Source: an uncultured Carboxylicivirga sp. (GTDB lineage: Bacteria; Bacteroidota; Bacteroidia; Bacteroidales; Marinilabiliaceae). Taken from it: a DNA stretch of 64,000 bases. Position numbers and translations under genes: made by a program. The DNA is taken from the NCBI RefSeq assembly GCF_963674565.1, contig NZ_OY771430.1, positions 1,612,001-1,676,000 of the forward strand, in the 5' to 3' direction. Shown one piece after another: positions 1 through 8,973 of this stretch (positions within the stretch are counted from its first letter, which is position 1; the number at the start of each line of letters is the position of its first letter). Below the pieces are notes generated by a model, which was given only the letters and a program-made list of their open reading frames with translations, made no database searches and was not told the DNA's origin.

Positions 1-509
1 ACGTCTACAATCATACCACCTTTAGTACGACATTTGATGTAACCTTTGATAACTTCATCGTTATCCAAAGCTTCGTTTACTCGATCCCAAGAACGTAATG
101 CTCTTGCTTTTTTGTGAGAAAGAACTAATTGTCCTTTTTTGTCCTCTTGACTTTCAACGTAAACTTCTACTTTATCGCCAACTTTTAATTCCGGGTTGTA
201 ACGAAATTCGTTACGGCTAACGATACCATCAGATTTGAATCCGATATTAATAACAACTTCACGTTTTGTCAATGCGATAACTTCACCCTCAATTACTTCT
301 TTTTCAGAAATAGTTGATAAGGTTTCATCATACATTTTAGCCAATTCTTCTTTTGATGTACCAGCGCCTAATACATCACCTGCTTCATAGCTATCCCAAT
401 CAAAATCATCAGATGGAACAGTTGCAACTGGTTCGTTAGCAACAGGAGTTTCATTTACTTCAGGAGTATTCTCTACAGGCTCCTGAACATTTTCTTTTTC
501 TTCTGCCAT
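1..509 (-). CDS. rpsA: 30S ribosomal protein S1 (N-terminal part, runs off the window)
   Basis: S1 binds mRNA on the 30S subunit through repeated S1 (OB-fold) domains. The visible 169 residues start at an ATG whose complement lies at 507-509. An acidic tail begins MAEEKENVQEP, as in Bacteroidota S1, and is followed by the first S1 domain, with VIEGEVIALTKREVVINIG and the segment FRYNPELKVGDKVEVYVE. The gene continues beyond base 1, so the number of S1 domains cannot be seen. A candidate -7 box (CAAAATTA at 565-572, reading TAATTTTG on the minus strand) lies about 55 bases upstream, without a good -33 box. Assignment by family recognition is secure; the promoter is inference. Confidence 0.95.
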   Translation of the reverse strand, partial: MAEEKENVQEPVENTPEVNETPVANEPVATVPSDDFDWDSYEAGDVLGAGTSKEELAKMYDETLSTISEKEVIEGEVIALTKREVVINIGFKSDGIVSRNEFRYNPELKVGDKVEVYVESQEDKKGQLVLSHKKARALRSWDRVNEALDNDEVIKGYIKCRTKGGMIVD

Positions 510-860
510 TTTTTCTAAATCGTTAAATAACTAGTAGTTAGACATTATATTGTAAAAATCCGTGCAAAATTATTAACTTTTTCCGAGTTAAAAAACTTTC
601 TAAGCCAATAATTTAAGTTAAATAATAAAAATAATTGGAGAATGAACTTTTGTCAAGATGTTGCCACATTTAAGAATTAATAAATCAATTTCTATTCGTA
701 TTCCTTCCTCTCAGAACATTGAAAATTTGGCACTTTCGCTACAGCATACCTAAATACATAAATATAAAGCTATTCAAATCATATAATATTTTCTATTTTT
801 GAAAACTGGAAGTATTAATACACAATTAACTTTATTTCTAAAACAGAATAAATAAGAATT
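510..860. other. Intergenic region between divergent rpsA and ugd
   Basis: AT-rich, no convincing ORF. On the minus strand a TAATTTTG -7-like box at 565-572 could serve rpsA. On the plus strand TATTTTTG at 794-801 matches the Bacteroidota -7 consensus TAnnTTTG and could serve ugd, giving a leader of roughly 50 bases; its -33 position reads only TATT. No structured RNA is evident. Confidence 0.5.
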
Positions 861-2171
861 ATGAAAATTTCAATTATAGGTACTGGTTATGTTGGACTAG
901 TTACAGGAACATGCTTCTCAGATACAGGTATTAATGTAACGTGTGTTGACATTAATAAGGACAAAATTGAAAAACTTAAAAAAGGTATAATACCTATTTA
1001 TGAACCAGGTTTGGACAGAATGGTTCTTTCAAATGTAGAAAAAGACAGGCTACATTTCTCAACTAGTTTAAAAGATAGCATTGAAGGTGCTGAAGCTGTT
1101 TTTATTGCGGTTGGTACTCCTCCCGGAGAAGATGGCAGCGCAGATCTAAGTCACGTATTATCTGTAGCCCGTGAGATAGGAAAACATATTAACAATCATA
1201 TAGTAGTGGTTACCAAAAGTACTGTACCAATTGGCACTGCTAAAAAAGTAAAAGCTGCTATACAGGATGAATTAGAAAAAAGAGGTGTACAAGTTGACTT
1301 TGATGTTGCATCAAACCCAGAATTCTTAAAAGAAGGAAATGCCATTGAAGATTTTCTTAAACCGGATAGAATTGTTGTGGGAATAGAATCTGAAAAAGCA
1401 GAAAAAATAATGCAACGTTTGTACAAGCCATTTGTATTAAATGGTCATCCAATTCTCTTCATGGATATTCCATCAGCAGAAATGACAAAATATGCAGCGA
1501 ATGCAATGCTTGCTACTAAAATCAGTTTCATGAATGACATTGCCAATCTTTGTGAAATTGTTGGAGCTGATGTTTCAAATGTTCGTCGTGGTATTGGATC
1601 AGATTCTAGAATAGGCAATAAATTTATATATGCTGGTGCTGGTTACGGAGGTTCTTGTTTCCCTAAAGATGTGAAAGCAATAATTAAAACAGCTCAGCAA
1701 TACAATTACCGGTTAAGATTGTTAGAATCTGTTGAAGATGTAAACAATGATCAAAAAAAGGTGATTGTTAAAAAGATCATCAGCCACTTTGGCGATATCA
1801 AAGGTAAAACATTTGGTATGTGGGGACTGTCATTTAAACCACAAACAGACGACATGCGCGAAGCTCCATCTGTAGTAATTGCTGAAGCATTAATTGAAGC
1901 TGGGGCTAAGGTTAAAGCGTACGATCCTGTAGCAATTGAAGAGGCTCATAAAATATTAGGAGATTCAATTGAATATGGGAAAGATCAATACGATGCTTTA
2001 ATTGATACTGATGCATTAATATTAATTACAGAATGGCCTGAATTCAGAATGCCAAACTTTAAGGTAATGGAAAAATTAATGAATGAAAAAGTAATTTTCG
2101 ATGGTCGTAACATTTATGATCCGTCTGAAATTAAAGAAAATGGATTTACCTACTATGGTATTGGTCGATAA
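861..2171 (+). CDS. ugd: UDP-glucose 6-dehydrogenase
   Basis: Cytoplasmic enzyme that oxidises UDP-glucose to UDP-glucuronate with two NAD+. The 436-residue length is usual. An N-terminal Rossmann motif GTGYVGLVTG starts at residue 7, the central domain carries PEFLKEGNAIEDF, and the catalytic cysteine sits in GYGGSCFPKD (about residues 260-270). The C-terminal UDP-binding domain follows (WGLSFKPQTDDMREAPS). UDP-glucuronate is the substrate of the next gene (decarboxylase, 2290) and of the 4-epimerase at 44310, so it feeds surface polysaccharide synthesis. A terminator hairpin at 2193-2226 suggests it is transcribed alone. A GDP-mannose dehydrogenase is less likely given the neighbours. Confidence 0.92.
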   Translation: MKISIIGTGYVGLVTGTCFSDTGINVTCVDINKDKIEKLKKGIIPIYEPGLDRMVLSNVEKDRLHFSTSLKDSIEGAEAVFIAVGTPPGEDGSADLSHVLSVAREIGKHINNHIVVVTKSTVPIGTAKKVKAAIQDELEKRGVQVDFDVASNPEFLKEGNAIEDFLKPDRIVVGIESEKAEKIMQRLYKPFVLNGHPILFMDIPSAEMTKYAANAMLATKISFMNDIANLCEIVGADVSNVRRGIGSDSRIGNKFIYAGAGYGGSCFPKDVKAIIKTAQQYNYRLRLLESVEDVNNDQKKVIVKKIISHFGDIKGKTFGMWGLSFKPQTDDMREAPSVVIAEALIEAGAKVKAYDPVAIEEAHKILGDSIEYGKDQYDALIDTDALILITEWPEFRMPNFKVMEKLMNEKVIFDGRNIYDPSEIKENGFTYYGIGR

Positions 2172-2192
2172 TTAATCTAATCATATCTTAAG

Positions 2193-2226
2193 AAGTCTGG
2201 ATGAATAAATTCCAGACTTTTTTATT
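2193..2226 (+). terminator. Rho-independent terminator after ugd
   Basis: A 9-bp perfect stem, AAGTCTGGA pairing with TCCAGACTT (2211-2219), is followed by a T-run. It lies 22 bases after the ugd stop codon. Confidence 0.8.
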
Positions 2227-2289
2227 TAATTTCATAATATTGCAATTAATATTCATTCTTCTTTAAAAGTAGTGATTTAAATATCTTCA

Positions 2290-3249
2290 ATGAAAAAAAG
2301 AGTTTTAATAACAGGAGGTGCCGGTTTTATTGGATCTCACTTATGTGAAAGATTATTAAATGAAGGCAATGAAGTGATTTGTATGGACAATTACTTTACT
2401 GGCGCGAAAAATAATATAGTACACCTACTTGATAATCCTTACTTTGAATTAATTCGTCACGACGTTACTCACCCTTATTTCATTGAAGTTGATGAAATTT
2501 ACAATCTGGCTTGTCCCGCTTCACCTGTTCATTACCAATACAACTCCATCAAAACAATAAAAACTTCAGTGATGGGAGCAATTAATATGTTAGGCCTTGC
2601 CAAACGTATAAAAGCTCGTATCCTTCAAGCGTCGACAAGTGAAGTTTATGGTGATCCATTAATTCATCCTCAACCGGAATCCTATTGGGGAAATGTAAAT
2701 CCTATCGGAATCCGCTCTTGTTACGATGAAGGCAAACGTTGTGCTGAAAGTTTATTTGTTAATTATCACGAACAAAATAATGTTGATATAAAGATCATTA
2801 GAATATTTAATACCTATGGCCCTAAAATGAATCCAGAGGATGGACGTGTGGTTTCAAATTTCATTGTACAGGCACTTTTAGGTGAAGACATCACAATTTT
2901 TGGAGACGGAAAACAAACACGAAGTTTTCAATATGTAGATGATTTGGTAGAAGGTATGATCAGAATGATGGCTACAGGCAAGGAATTTGTTGGTCCCGTT
3001 AACATTGGTAACCCTAACGAATTTACGATGATTGAATTAGCAAATACAGTACTTGATTTGACAAATTCAAAATCTAAACTTACTTTCGAACCTCTTCCAG
3101 ATGATGACCCAACACAACGCCAACCTGATATTACACTTGCCCAAAAAGAATTAAATGGTTGGGAACCTAAAATTCAACTAAGTGAAGGGTTAACAAAAAC
3201 CATTGAATATTTTGATGGTCTTCTTAAACAAGGTTGGACAAGAAAATAA
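2290..3249 (+). CDS. UDP-glucuronate decarboxylase (UDP-xylose synthase), extended SDR family
   Basis: Predicted to convert UDP-glucuronate to UDP-xylose and CO2 with bound NAD+. The 319 residues start with the Rossmann motif GGAGFIGSHLCERLL. The region EIYNLACPASPVHYQ and the catalytic YxxxK in SCYDEGKRCAE are typical of the UXS subgroup; RmlB and GalE have a different context around the tyrosine. RIFNTYGPKMNPEDGRVV is another UXS-type segment. It lies downstream of ugd and 18 bases before rfbA, so it may be the first gene of the rfbA-C-D run. An alternative is a related dTDP-sugar dehydratase, but the motif set argues against that. Confidence 0.88.
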   Translation: MKKRVLITGGAGFIGSHLCERLLNEGNEVICMDNYFTGAKNNIVHLLDNPYFELIRHDVTHPYFIEVDEIYNLACPASPVHYQYNSIKTIKTSVMGAINMLGLAKRIKARILQASTSEVYGDPLIHPQPESYWGNVNPIGIRSCYDEGKRCAESLFVNYHEQNNVDIKIIRIFNTYGPKMNPEDGRVVSNFIVQALLGEDITIFGDGKQTRSFQYVDDLVEGMIRMMATGKEFVGPVNIGNPNEFTMIELANTVLDLTNSKSKLTFEPLPDDDPTQRQPDITLAQKELNGWEPKIQLSEGLTKTIEYFDGLLKQGWTRK

Positions 3250-3267
3250 AATATTAAACTAAATCCT

Positions 3268-4140
3268 ATGAATAAAAGAAAAGGCATCATCCTGGCAGGA
3301 GGTTCTGGCACAAGATTATATCCTGCAACTAAAAGTATTTCAAAACAGATCATACCTGTTTATGACAAACCAATGATTTATTACCCTCTATCAGTTTTAA
3401 TGCTTGCTGACATAAAGGAAATACTGATTATTAGTACCCCTCACGACCTCCCTCTATACAAAAATCTCTTTGGAGATGGTTCTGATCTTGGTTTACAAAT
3501 TAGTTATGCAGAACAACCATCACCTGACGGTTTAGCTCAGGCTTTTATTATTGGCGAAGAGTTTATTGGGGACAGTAACGTTGCAATGGTTCTTGGGGAT
3601 AACATCTTTTATAGCTATGCTTTTAGCGAAACACTTTCAAGAGTATCAAAAACAGAAGATGCAGCAGTAGTTTTTGGTTATTACGTTACAGATCCGGAGA
3701 GATACGGAGTTGCAGAGTTTGATCAGTCAGGAATGGTAACTTCTATTGAAGAAAAACCAGAAACACCCAAATCAAACTATGCTGTAACCGGTTTATACTT
3801 CTACCCTAATGATGTTGTTGAGAAAGCAAAAAGTTTAAAACCATCAAAACGTGGCGAATTAGAAATTACCGACTTAAACATGCTTTACTTAAATGAAAAG
3901 AGATTGCAATTAAGCAAACTTGGAAGAGGAACAGCATGGCTCGATACAGGTACACACGATAGTTTATTACAAGCAAGTAATTTTATTTCTACCATTGAAA
4001 ATAGACAAGGATTGAAAGTTGCCTGCATTGAAGAAATTGCTTTTAATAAAGGATATATAAATAGAGAACAATTATTACAACTAGCAGAACCATTAAAGAA
4101 AAACGAGTACGGAAAATATCTGATTCGTATAGCAAAATAA
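3268..4140 (+). CDS. rfbA: Glucose-1-phosphate thymidylyltransferase
   Basis: Couples dTTP with glucose-1-phosphate to give dTDP-glucose, the first step to dTDP-L-rhamnose. The 290-residue length is standard. The nucleotide-binding motif GGSGTRLYPATKSISKQ is followed by PVYDKPMIYYPLSVLM. MVLGDNIFY, EEKPETPKSNYAVTGLYFY and the end motif RGTAWLDTGTHDSLL are all classic RmlA segments. It sits 18 bases after the UXS gene and 70 bases before rfbC. rfbB, the second step, is not in this run. Confidence 0.96.
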   Translation: MNKRKGIILAGGSGTRLYPATKSISKQIIPVYDKPMIYYPLSVLMLADIKEILIISTPHDLPLYKNLFGDGSDLGLQISYAEQPSPDGLAQAFIIGEEFIGDSNVAMVLGDNIFYSYAFSETLSRVSKTEDAAVVFGYYVTDPERYGVAEFDQSGMVTSIEEKPETPKSNYAVTGLYFYPNDVVEKAKSLKPSKRGELEITDLNMLYLNEKRLQLSKLGRGTAWLDTGTHDSLLQASNFISTIENRQGLKVACIEEIAFNKGYINREQLLQLAEPLKKNEYGKYLIRIAK

Positions 4141-4210
4141 TGATGAAACTCCTCTTAATGATGTGCAATTAAATCAGCATTGTTATTTTTGCAATTCAAT
4201 CAACTTTTAA

Positions 4211-4762
4211 ATGGAAATAAAAAAAACACATATACCAGGATTGGTAATTATTCAACCTCAGATCTTTGCTGATGATCGGGGCTTTTTCATGGAATCATAC
4301 AATGAATCCAGATATTTTGAAAATGAAGTACTTCCACACTTTGTTCAGGATAATATTTCAAGATCATGTTATGGTACCATAAGGGGTTTGCATTATCAAT
4401 TGGCTCCTTTTTCTCAGTCTAAATTGGTTCAGGTGTTAGAAGGTAAAGTTTTGGATGTGGCCGTGGATCTTAGAAAGAAATCACCAACATTCGGTCAACA
4501 TTATGCTATTGAACTTACAGCCGAAAACAAAACTCAGTTTTTTATACCACAAGGCTTTGCTCACGGATTCTCAGTATTAAGTGAAACAGCTCTATTTATG
4601 TATAAATGCGATAATTATTACAATCGTGAAACAGAAAGAGGTTTGGCATATAATGATCCAGCATTAAATATAGACTGGAAAATACCTACAGACAAAGTCA
4701 TCGTATCTCAAAAAGATAATATTCTACCTGTTCTAAAGGAGGCGGATCATAACTTTGTTTAA
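4211..4762 (+). CDS. rfbC: dTDP-4-dehydrorhamnose 3,5-epimerase
   Basis: Epimerises dTDP-4-keto-6-deoxyglucose at C3 and C5; cupin-fold homodimer. The 183-residue length is typical. The family segments DDRGFFMESYN, QDNISRSCYGTIRGLHYQ (with the catalytic His), GKVLDVAVDLR and the active-site stretch IPQGFAHGFSVLSE are present. The next gene, rfbD, starts 1 base after its stop codon, so the two are surely cotranscribed. Confidence 0.96.
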   Translation: MEIKKTHIPGLVIIQPQIFADDRGFFMESYNESRYFENEVLPHFVQDNISRSCYGTIRGLHYQLAPFSQSKLVQVLEGKVLDVAVDLRKKSPTFGQHYAIELTAENKTQFFIPQGFAHGFSVLSETALFMYKCDNYYNRETERGLAYNDPALNIDWKIPTDKVIVSQKDNILPVLKEADHNFV

Positions 4763-4763
4763 A

Positions 4764-5636
4764 ATGAAAAAGATATTAGTAATAGGATCGGAAGGACAAT
4801 TAGGTAGTGAATTAAAATTACTTCACACCCTTTTTGATAAAGCTGAGTTTACTTTTACAACAATTGAATCTCTTGATGTAACAAATCAAACAGAATTAGC
4901 AAAACAGATTACTTCTGATTCATATAGTTATATTATTAATTGCACAGCTTATACTGCAGTTGACAATGCGGAGAGTGATCAGGTATTAGCTGATCAAATA
5001 AATCACCTGGCTTTAAAAACGATTGGTGAAAGCTCTTCAGAAATTGGAGCGAGAGTAATACATGTATCAACTGATTATGTCTTCGATGGTACAAATTATA
5101 AACCATATACTGAAAATGATATAACATCTCCCAATTCAGTATATGGAAAAACCAAACTGGCCGGTGAAATTGCATTAATGAATGCAAATAAGAATTCGAT
5201 CATTCTAAGAACATCATGGTTGTATTCAATGTTTGGAAATAATTTTGTAAAAACCATGTTAAAGTTAGGCCAAGAAAGGTCTGATTTAAATGTCATTTTT
5301 GATCAGGTAGGCACCCCAACTTTTGCAAGAGATTTGGCTAAAGTCATTCTTCATATTATCGAAAAAGACATTAACTTTGAAATTTCTTTTCAAAGTGGTA
5401 TTTACCATTATAGTAATGAAGGCGTTTGTTCATGGTTCGATTTTACCAGAACGATTCATGAAATAGCAAACATTACCTGTAATGTTAAACCTATTGAAAG
5501 CAAAGATTACCCAACAGCTGCACCAAGACCACATTATAGTGTTTTGAATAAATCCAAGATCAAAACAGTTTATAATGTTGATATTCCATACTGGAAAGAC
5601 AGTTTAAAGGAATGCATAGCACATATTAATCAGTAA
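4764..5636 (+). CDS. rfbD: dTDP-4-dehydrorhamnose reductase
   Basis: Reduces dTDP-4-keto-L-rhamnose with NADPH to dTDP-L-rhamnose. I place the start at the ATG at 4764 (MKKILVIGSEGQLG); an in-frame TTG nine bases upstream is less likely. The Rossmann motif is GSEGQLG. IINCTAYTAVDNAE and VSTDYVFDGTNYKPYTE are RmlD hallmarks, and SVYGKTKLAGE holds the catalytic YxxxK. The C-terminal region PTAAPRPHYSVLNKSK is also typical. Length, about 290 residues, is normal. It follows rfbC directly and precedes the phosphohexomutase by 25 bases. Confidence 0.95.
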   Translation: MKKILVIGSEGQLGSELKLLHTLFDKAEFTFTTIESLDVTNQTELAKQITSDSYSYIINCTAYTAVDNAESDQVLADQINHLALKTIGESSSEIGARVIHVSTDYVFDGTNYKPYTENDITSPNSVYGKTKLAGEIALMNANKNSIILRTSWLYSMFGNNFVKTMLKLGQERSDLNVIFDQVGTPTFARDLAKVILHIIEKDINFEISFQSGIYHYSNEGVCSWFDFTRTIHEIANITCNVKPIESKDYPTAAPRPHYSVLNKSKIKTVYNVDIPYWKDSLKECIAHINQ

Positions 5637-5661
5637 TCTAACACACTGTATATTAAAAAAG

Positions 5662-7407
5662 ATGCAAAAGGACGTATTAAATTCAGTAGTAGAAAAAGCA
5701 CAATCCTGGTTGGATGGAGCTTATGATGAAGAAACAAAGAACGCCATCAAAAAAATGATGGAAGATGAAGATAAAACTGCACTTATTGATTCATTTTATA
5801 AAGATTTAGAATTCGGAACAGGTGGTTTAAGAGGTATCATGGGACCTGGTTCAAATCGAATGAATCGTTACACAGTTGGAGCTGCTACTCAAGGATTAGC
5901 TAATTATTTAAACATTGAATTTTCAAATCTTGATCAGATAAGTGTTGTAATTGGATATGATTGTCGCAATAACAGCCGATTATTTGCAGAAGTTGTTGCT
6001 GATATTTTCAGTGCCAACGGAATCAAAGCTTATTTATTTGAAGATTTACGTCCAACACCGGAAATTTCATATGCTATTCGTCAGTTGGGTTGTCAGAGTG
6101 GTGTTATTATCACTGCCTCTCATAATCCTAAAGCATACAATGGTTATAAGGCATACTGGAATGATGGAGCGCAGTTAACAGCTCCTCACGATACAAATGT
6201 TATTGACGAGGTTAATAAAATTACTTCGGTTGCTGATATTAAATTCGAAGGCAACAAAAATTTGATTGAGATTCTTGGAGAAGAAATGGATAACAAATTT
6301 CTTAAACAAGTTCAGTCATTGGTTTTAGACCAGGAAGTTATTAACCGTAACAAGGATATTAAAATTGTCTACTCTCCTATCCATGGAACTGGAGTAAAAA
6401 TGATTCCTGCAGCATTGCGTTTGTGTGGATTTGAAAATGTTATTAACGTACCGGAACAAGATGTTGTAAGCGGTGATTTTCCAACAGTTGTTTCTCCAAA
6501 CCCTGAAGAACCTGCTGCTCTTGAAATGGCGATTAACAAAGCCAACGAAACAAACGCTGATCTTGTCATGGCTTCAGATCCCGACAGTGATCGTTTAGGT
6601 ATTGCTGTAAGAAACGAAAAAGGGGAATTTGTATTGGTTAATGGTAATCAAACAGCTACCTTATTGACCTGGTACATTCTTAAAAAATGGAAGGAACAAG
6701 GTCGCTTAACAGGTAATGAATTTATTGTTAAAACGATTGTAACTTCTGAGCTTCTGAAAGAAATCGCGGTTAAAAGTGGTGTTGAATATTTTGATGTTTA
6801 CACAGGTTTTAAATGGATCGCAAAAGTCATTCGTGAATTAGAAGGTAAGAAAAAATACATATGTGGTGGTGAAGAATCTTATGGCTTCCTACCTGGCGAT
6901 TATGTTCGTGACAAAGATGCTGTTGCTGCCATTACAATAACAGCTGAAATAGCAGCTTGGGCAAAAGATAATGGTAAATCATTGTATGAAGTATTGCAAG
7001 ACATTTACATGGAATATGGTTTCTCAAAAGAGAAAATGATTTACATTGTTCGTGAAGGCAAGAGTGGTGCAGATGAAATCAAACAACTAATGAAAGATTT
7101 CAGAACTACACCTCCTCAATCTTTGGGTGGTGACAAGGTTAGTATTATTAAAGATTATTCGAAATTAAATGCTCAGTATGTTTTAGAAGACAAAAATGTA
7201 GCAATTGATTTACCCGAAACATCTGATGTATTACAATTCTTTACCGAAAAAGGATATAAAGTATCTGTGCGTCCTTCAGGTACTGAACCAAAAATTAAAT
7301 TCTATTTTGAAGTTCAGGTACCTATGAATAGTAAAGATGAGTTTAAATCTGCTAACGAAAAAGCAGATGCAATCATTGCAAATATGGTAAAAGACTTAGG
7401 AATTTAA
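5662..7407 (+). CDS. Phosphoglucomutase/phosphomannomutase (alpha-D-phosphohexomutase)
   Basis: Interconverts hexose 1- and 6-phosphates, so it supplies glucose-1-phosphate for rfbA and for UDP-glucose. At 581 residues it belongs to the long PGM2-like branch. The phosphoserine loop is TASHNPKAYNGYK (about residue 150), the metal-binding loop is SDPDSDRLGIA, the sugar-specificity loop is GGEESYGF, and the phosphate-binding loop is RPSGTEPKIKFY. The gene ends in a strong terminator (7427-7456) and lies 25 bases after rfbD, so it can be the last gene of the sugar-nucleotide operon. Glucose versus mannose preference cannot be read from sequence. Confidence 0.92.
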   Translation: MQKDVLNSVVEKAQSWLDGAYDEETKNAIKKMMEDEDKTALIDSFYKDLEFGTGGLRGIMGPGSNRMNRYTVGAATQGLANYLNIEFSNLDQISVVIGYDCRNNSRLFAEVVADIFSANGIKAYLFEDLRPTPEISYAIRQLGCQSGVIITASHNPKAYNGYKAYWNDGAQLTAPHDTNVIDEVNKITSVADIKFEGNKNLIEILGEEMDNKFLKQVQSLVLDQEVINRNKDIKIVYSPIHGTGVKMIPAALRLCGFENVINVPEQDVVSGDFPTVVSPNPEEPAALEMAINKANETNADLVMASDPDSDRLGIAVRNEKGEFVLVNGNQTATLLTWYILKKWKEQGRLTGNEFIVKTIVTSELLKEIAVKSGVEYFDVYTGFKWIAKVIRELEGKKKYICGGEESYGFLPGDYVRDKDAVAAITITAEIAAWAKDNGKSLYEVLQDIYMEYGFSKEKMIYIVREGKSGADEIKQLMKDFRTTPPQSLGGDKVSIIKDYSKLNAQYVLEDKNVAIDLPETSDVLQFFTEKGYKVSVRPSGTEPKIKFYFEVQVPMNSKDEFKSANEKADAIIANMVKDLGI

Positions 7408-7426
7408 TTCTACAGCATACCCAACT

Positions 7427-7456
7427 AAAACTCCGCTAAAAGCGGAGTTTTTTTTT
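7427..7456 (+). terminator. Rho-independent terminator after the phosphohexomutase gene
   Basis: An 11-bp perfect stem, AAAACTCCGCT with AGCGGAGTTTT, has a 3-base loop and is followed by a run of T. The flanking A-run means it can also work for the convergent helicase gene. Confidence 0.9.
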
Positions 7457-7458
7457 AT

Positions 7459-8883
7459 TTATTCATCGAAGAACTCATCTTTAAAATTAACCAGATAAAC
7501 CCTCTCTGTAGCTCTGGTTATTGCTGTATATAACCAACGAAAATACCCTTTCCCCATTTGTTCTTCTGGCACATATCCTTGATCAATAAAAACAGCCTTC
7601 CACTGTCCACCTTGCGATTTATGACAAGTCATTGCATAAGCATATTTTACCTGAAGGGCATTGTAATAAGAATTCTGTTTCAATAATTCATATTGCTTCT
7701 GCTTTGATCTTTCAAACTGATAATCTTCCATTACAATATTGAAAAATGATTCTTGTTCTTCTTTTGAAAAACCAGCCGTATCGGTATGTAAAACATCCAA
7801 AACAATTTTTGCATCAATTTCAAGATATTTATAATCAGTCAACCGGAGTGTTACATTAGCAAATCGTCGGTCATATAATTCCTCATAGCCGTTGATTCGA
7901 ACAACCTCTGCAATATCACCATTTGCAATAAAATCAGCCTCTTTACTATCTTTCAACCAGTGATAATTGTTTTTCACAATCAATAAATGATCTGTAGAGG
8001 TTAATTCTTCTTCGCGGTATAAAATACTGTTTCGAATACCTTTATTAAAAAGATTAGCTCTTTTATTAGAACGACACACTACCAATGTCTCATCCAAACC
8101 GTAATTTTCCTGACACCAATTTAATTCATCAATGAGTTCTTCACCATTAATTCTTTTAAAATCAATAAATCCTTTGGTTTCTAATTCTGGAAACACAGGT
8201 TCATAAAAAGATTCTTCCATTTTAGTCCTCAGCTTAGTTGCATTATGAAGAATACCACTATTGCTTTCTTGTCGAACTACTTCACTTAAAAAATAATCAT
8301 GAACATTTAATCCAAGGCTGCGCAAGTTATCTTTGTCCAATGCAGGGCTATCCTCAAAACCTACTGGAGGCAACTGTGCTATATCTCCTATTAATATTAG
8401 CTTGCACTTACCTCTACCGAAAACAAAATTCAATAAATCCTCTAATAACCTGCCAGAACCAAATGTTGTATATTCCAAACTACTATTTGAAATCATTGAT
8501 GCCTCATCTACAATAAATATAGCATCTTTGGCTTTATTAAAGTTTAGATGAAAATTACTAAAGTCGTTATTCGAAGATTCTCGTCTGTAAATTTGCTTGT
8601 GAATAGTATAAGCAGGCTTACCAGTATAACTACTTAATACTTTTGCTGCTCTTCCGGTTGGTGCCATCTGCTGAAACGGAATTTCTAGCTGATTTAGCAC
8701 ATCAGTAAATGCTTTCATTAAAGTTGTTTTACCCGTTCCAGCATATCCTTTTATAAGACAGACACTTTCACTTTCTTCCGAAACAACAAAATCAGCTAAT
8801 CCTTCAATCAATTTGCTTTGAGAAGGTGTTGGTTCGAAATGAAACCCTTCCTTAATTAAGTCACTTATATGTTTATTTAGCAT
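7459..8883 (-). CDS. ATP-dependent RecD-like (superfamily 1) DNA helicase
   Basis: A 474-residue SF1 helicase when begun at the ATG whose complement is at 8881-8883 (MLNKHISDLI); a longer upstream start adds 11 non-typical residues. Walker A is GYAGTGKTTLMKAF, Walker B is IFIVDEASMIS, motif III is LIGDIAQLPPVG, and the C-terminal UvrD-like motifs TCHKSQGGQW and LYTAITRATERVYLV are intact. This matches the short RecD/Pif1-like helicases with an ATP-binding AAA_30 type N-terminus found in Bacteroidota. The exact repair role is unknown. It is convergent with the phosphohexomutase gene and divergent from the gene at 8974. Confidence 0.88.
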   Translation of the reverse strand: MLNKHISDLIKEGFHFEPTPSQSKLIEGLADFVVSEESESVCLIKGYAGTGKTTLMKAFTDVLNQLEIPFQQMAPTGRAAKVLSSYTGKPAYTIHKQIYRRESSNNDFSNFHLNFNKAKDAIFIVDEASMISNSSLEYTTFGSGRLLEDLLNFVFGRGKCKLILIGDIAQLPPVGFEDSPALDKDNLRSLGLNVHDYFLSEVVRQESNSGILHNATKLRTKMEESFYEPVFPELETKGFIDFKRINGEELIDELNWCQENYGLDETLVVCRSNKRANLFNKGIRNSILYREEELTSTDHLLIVKNNYHWLKDSKEADFIANGDIAEVVRINGYEELYDRRFANVTLRLTDYKYLEIDAKIVLDVLHTDTAGFSKEEQESFFNIVMEDYQFERSKQKQYELLKQNSYYNALQVKYAYAMTCHKSQGGQWKAVFIDQGYVPEEQMGKGYFRWLYTAITRATERVYLVNFKDEFFDE

Positions 8884-8973
8884 TTTTATTGTATATAAAG
8901 CCTCACAAAAAATCATAATTTGATTTTTTTTTTAACTTTGGGGCATTCAAACTAAAACAAAATTCCGAAGATA

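Noticed and set aside
2290..3249. Calling this gene rfbB (dTDP-glucose 4,6-dehydratase)
   Set aside because: The active-site context SCYDEGKRCAE, the PASPVHYQ segment and the 319-residue length fit UDP-glucuronate decarboxylase.
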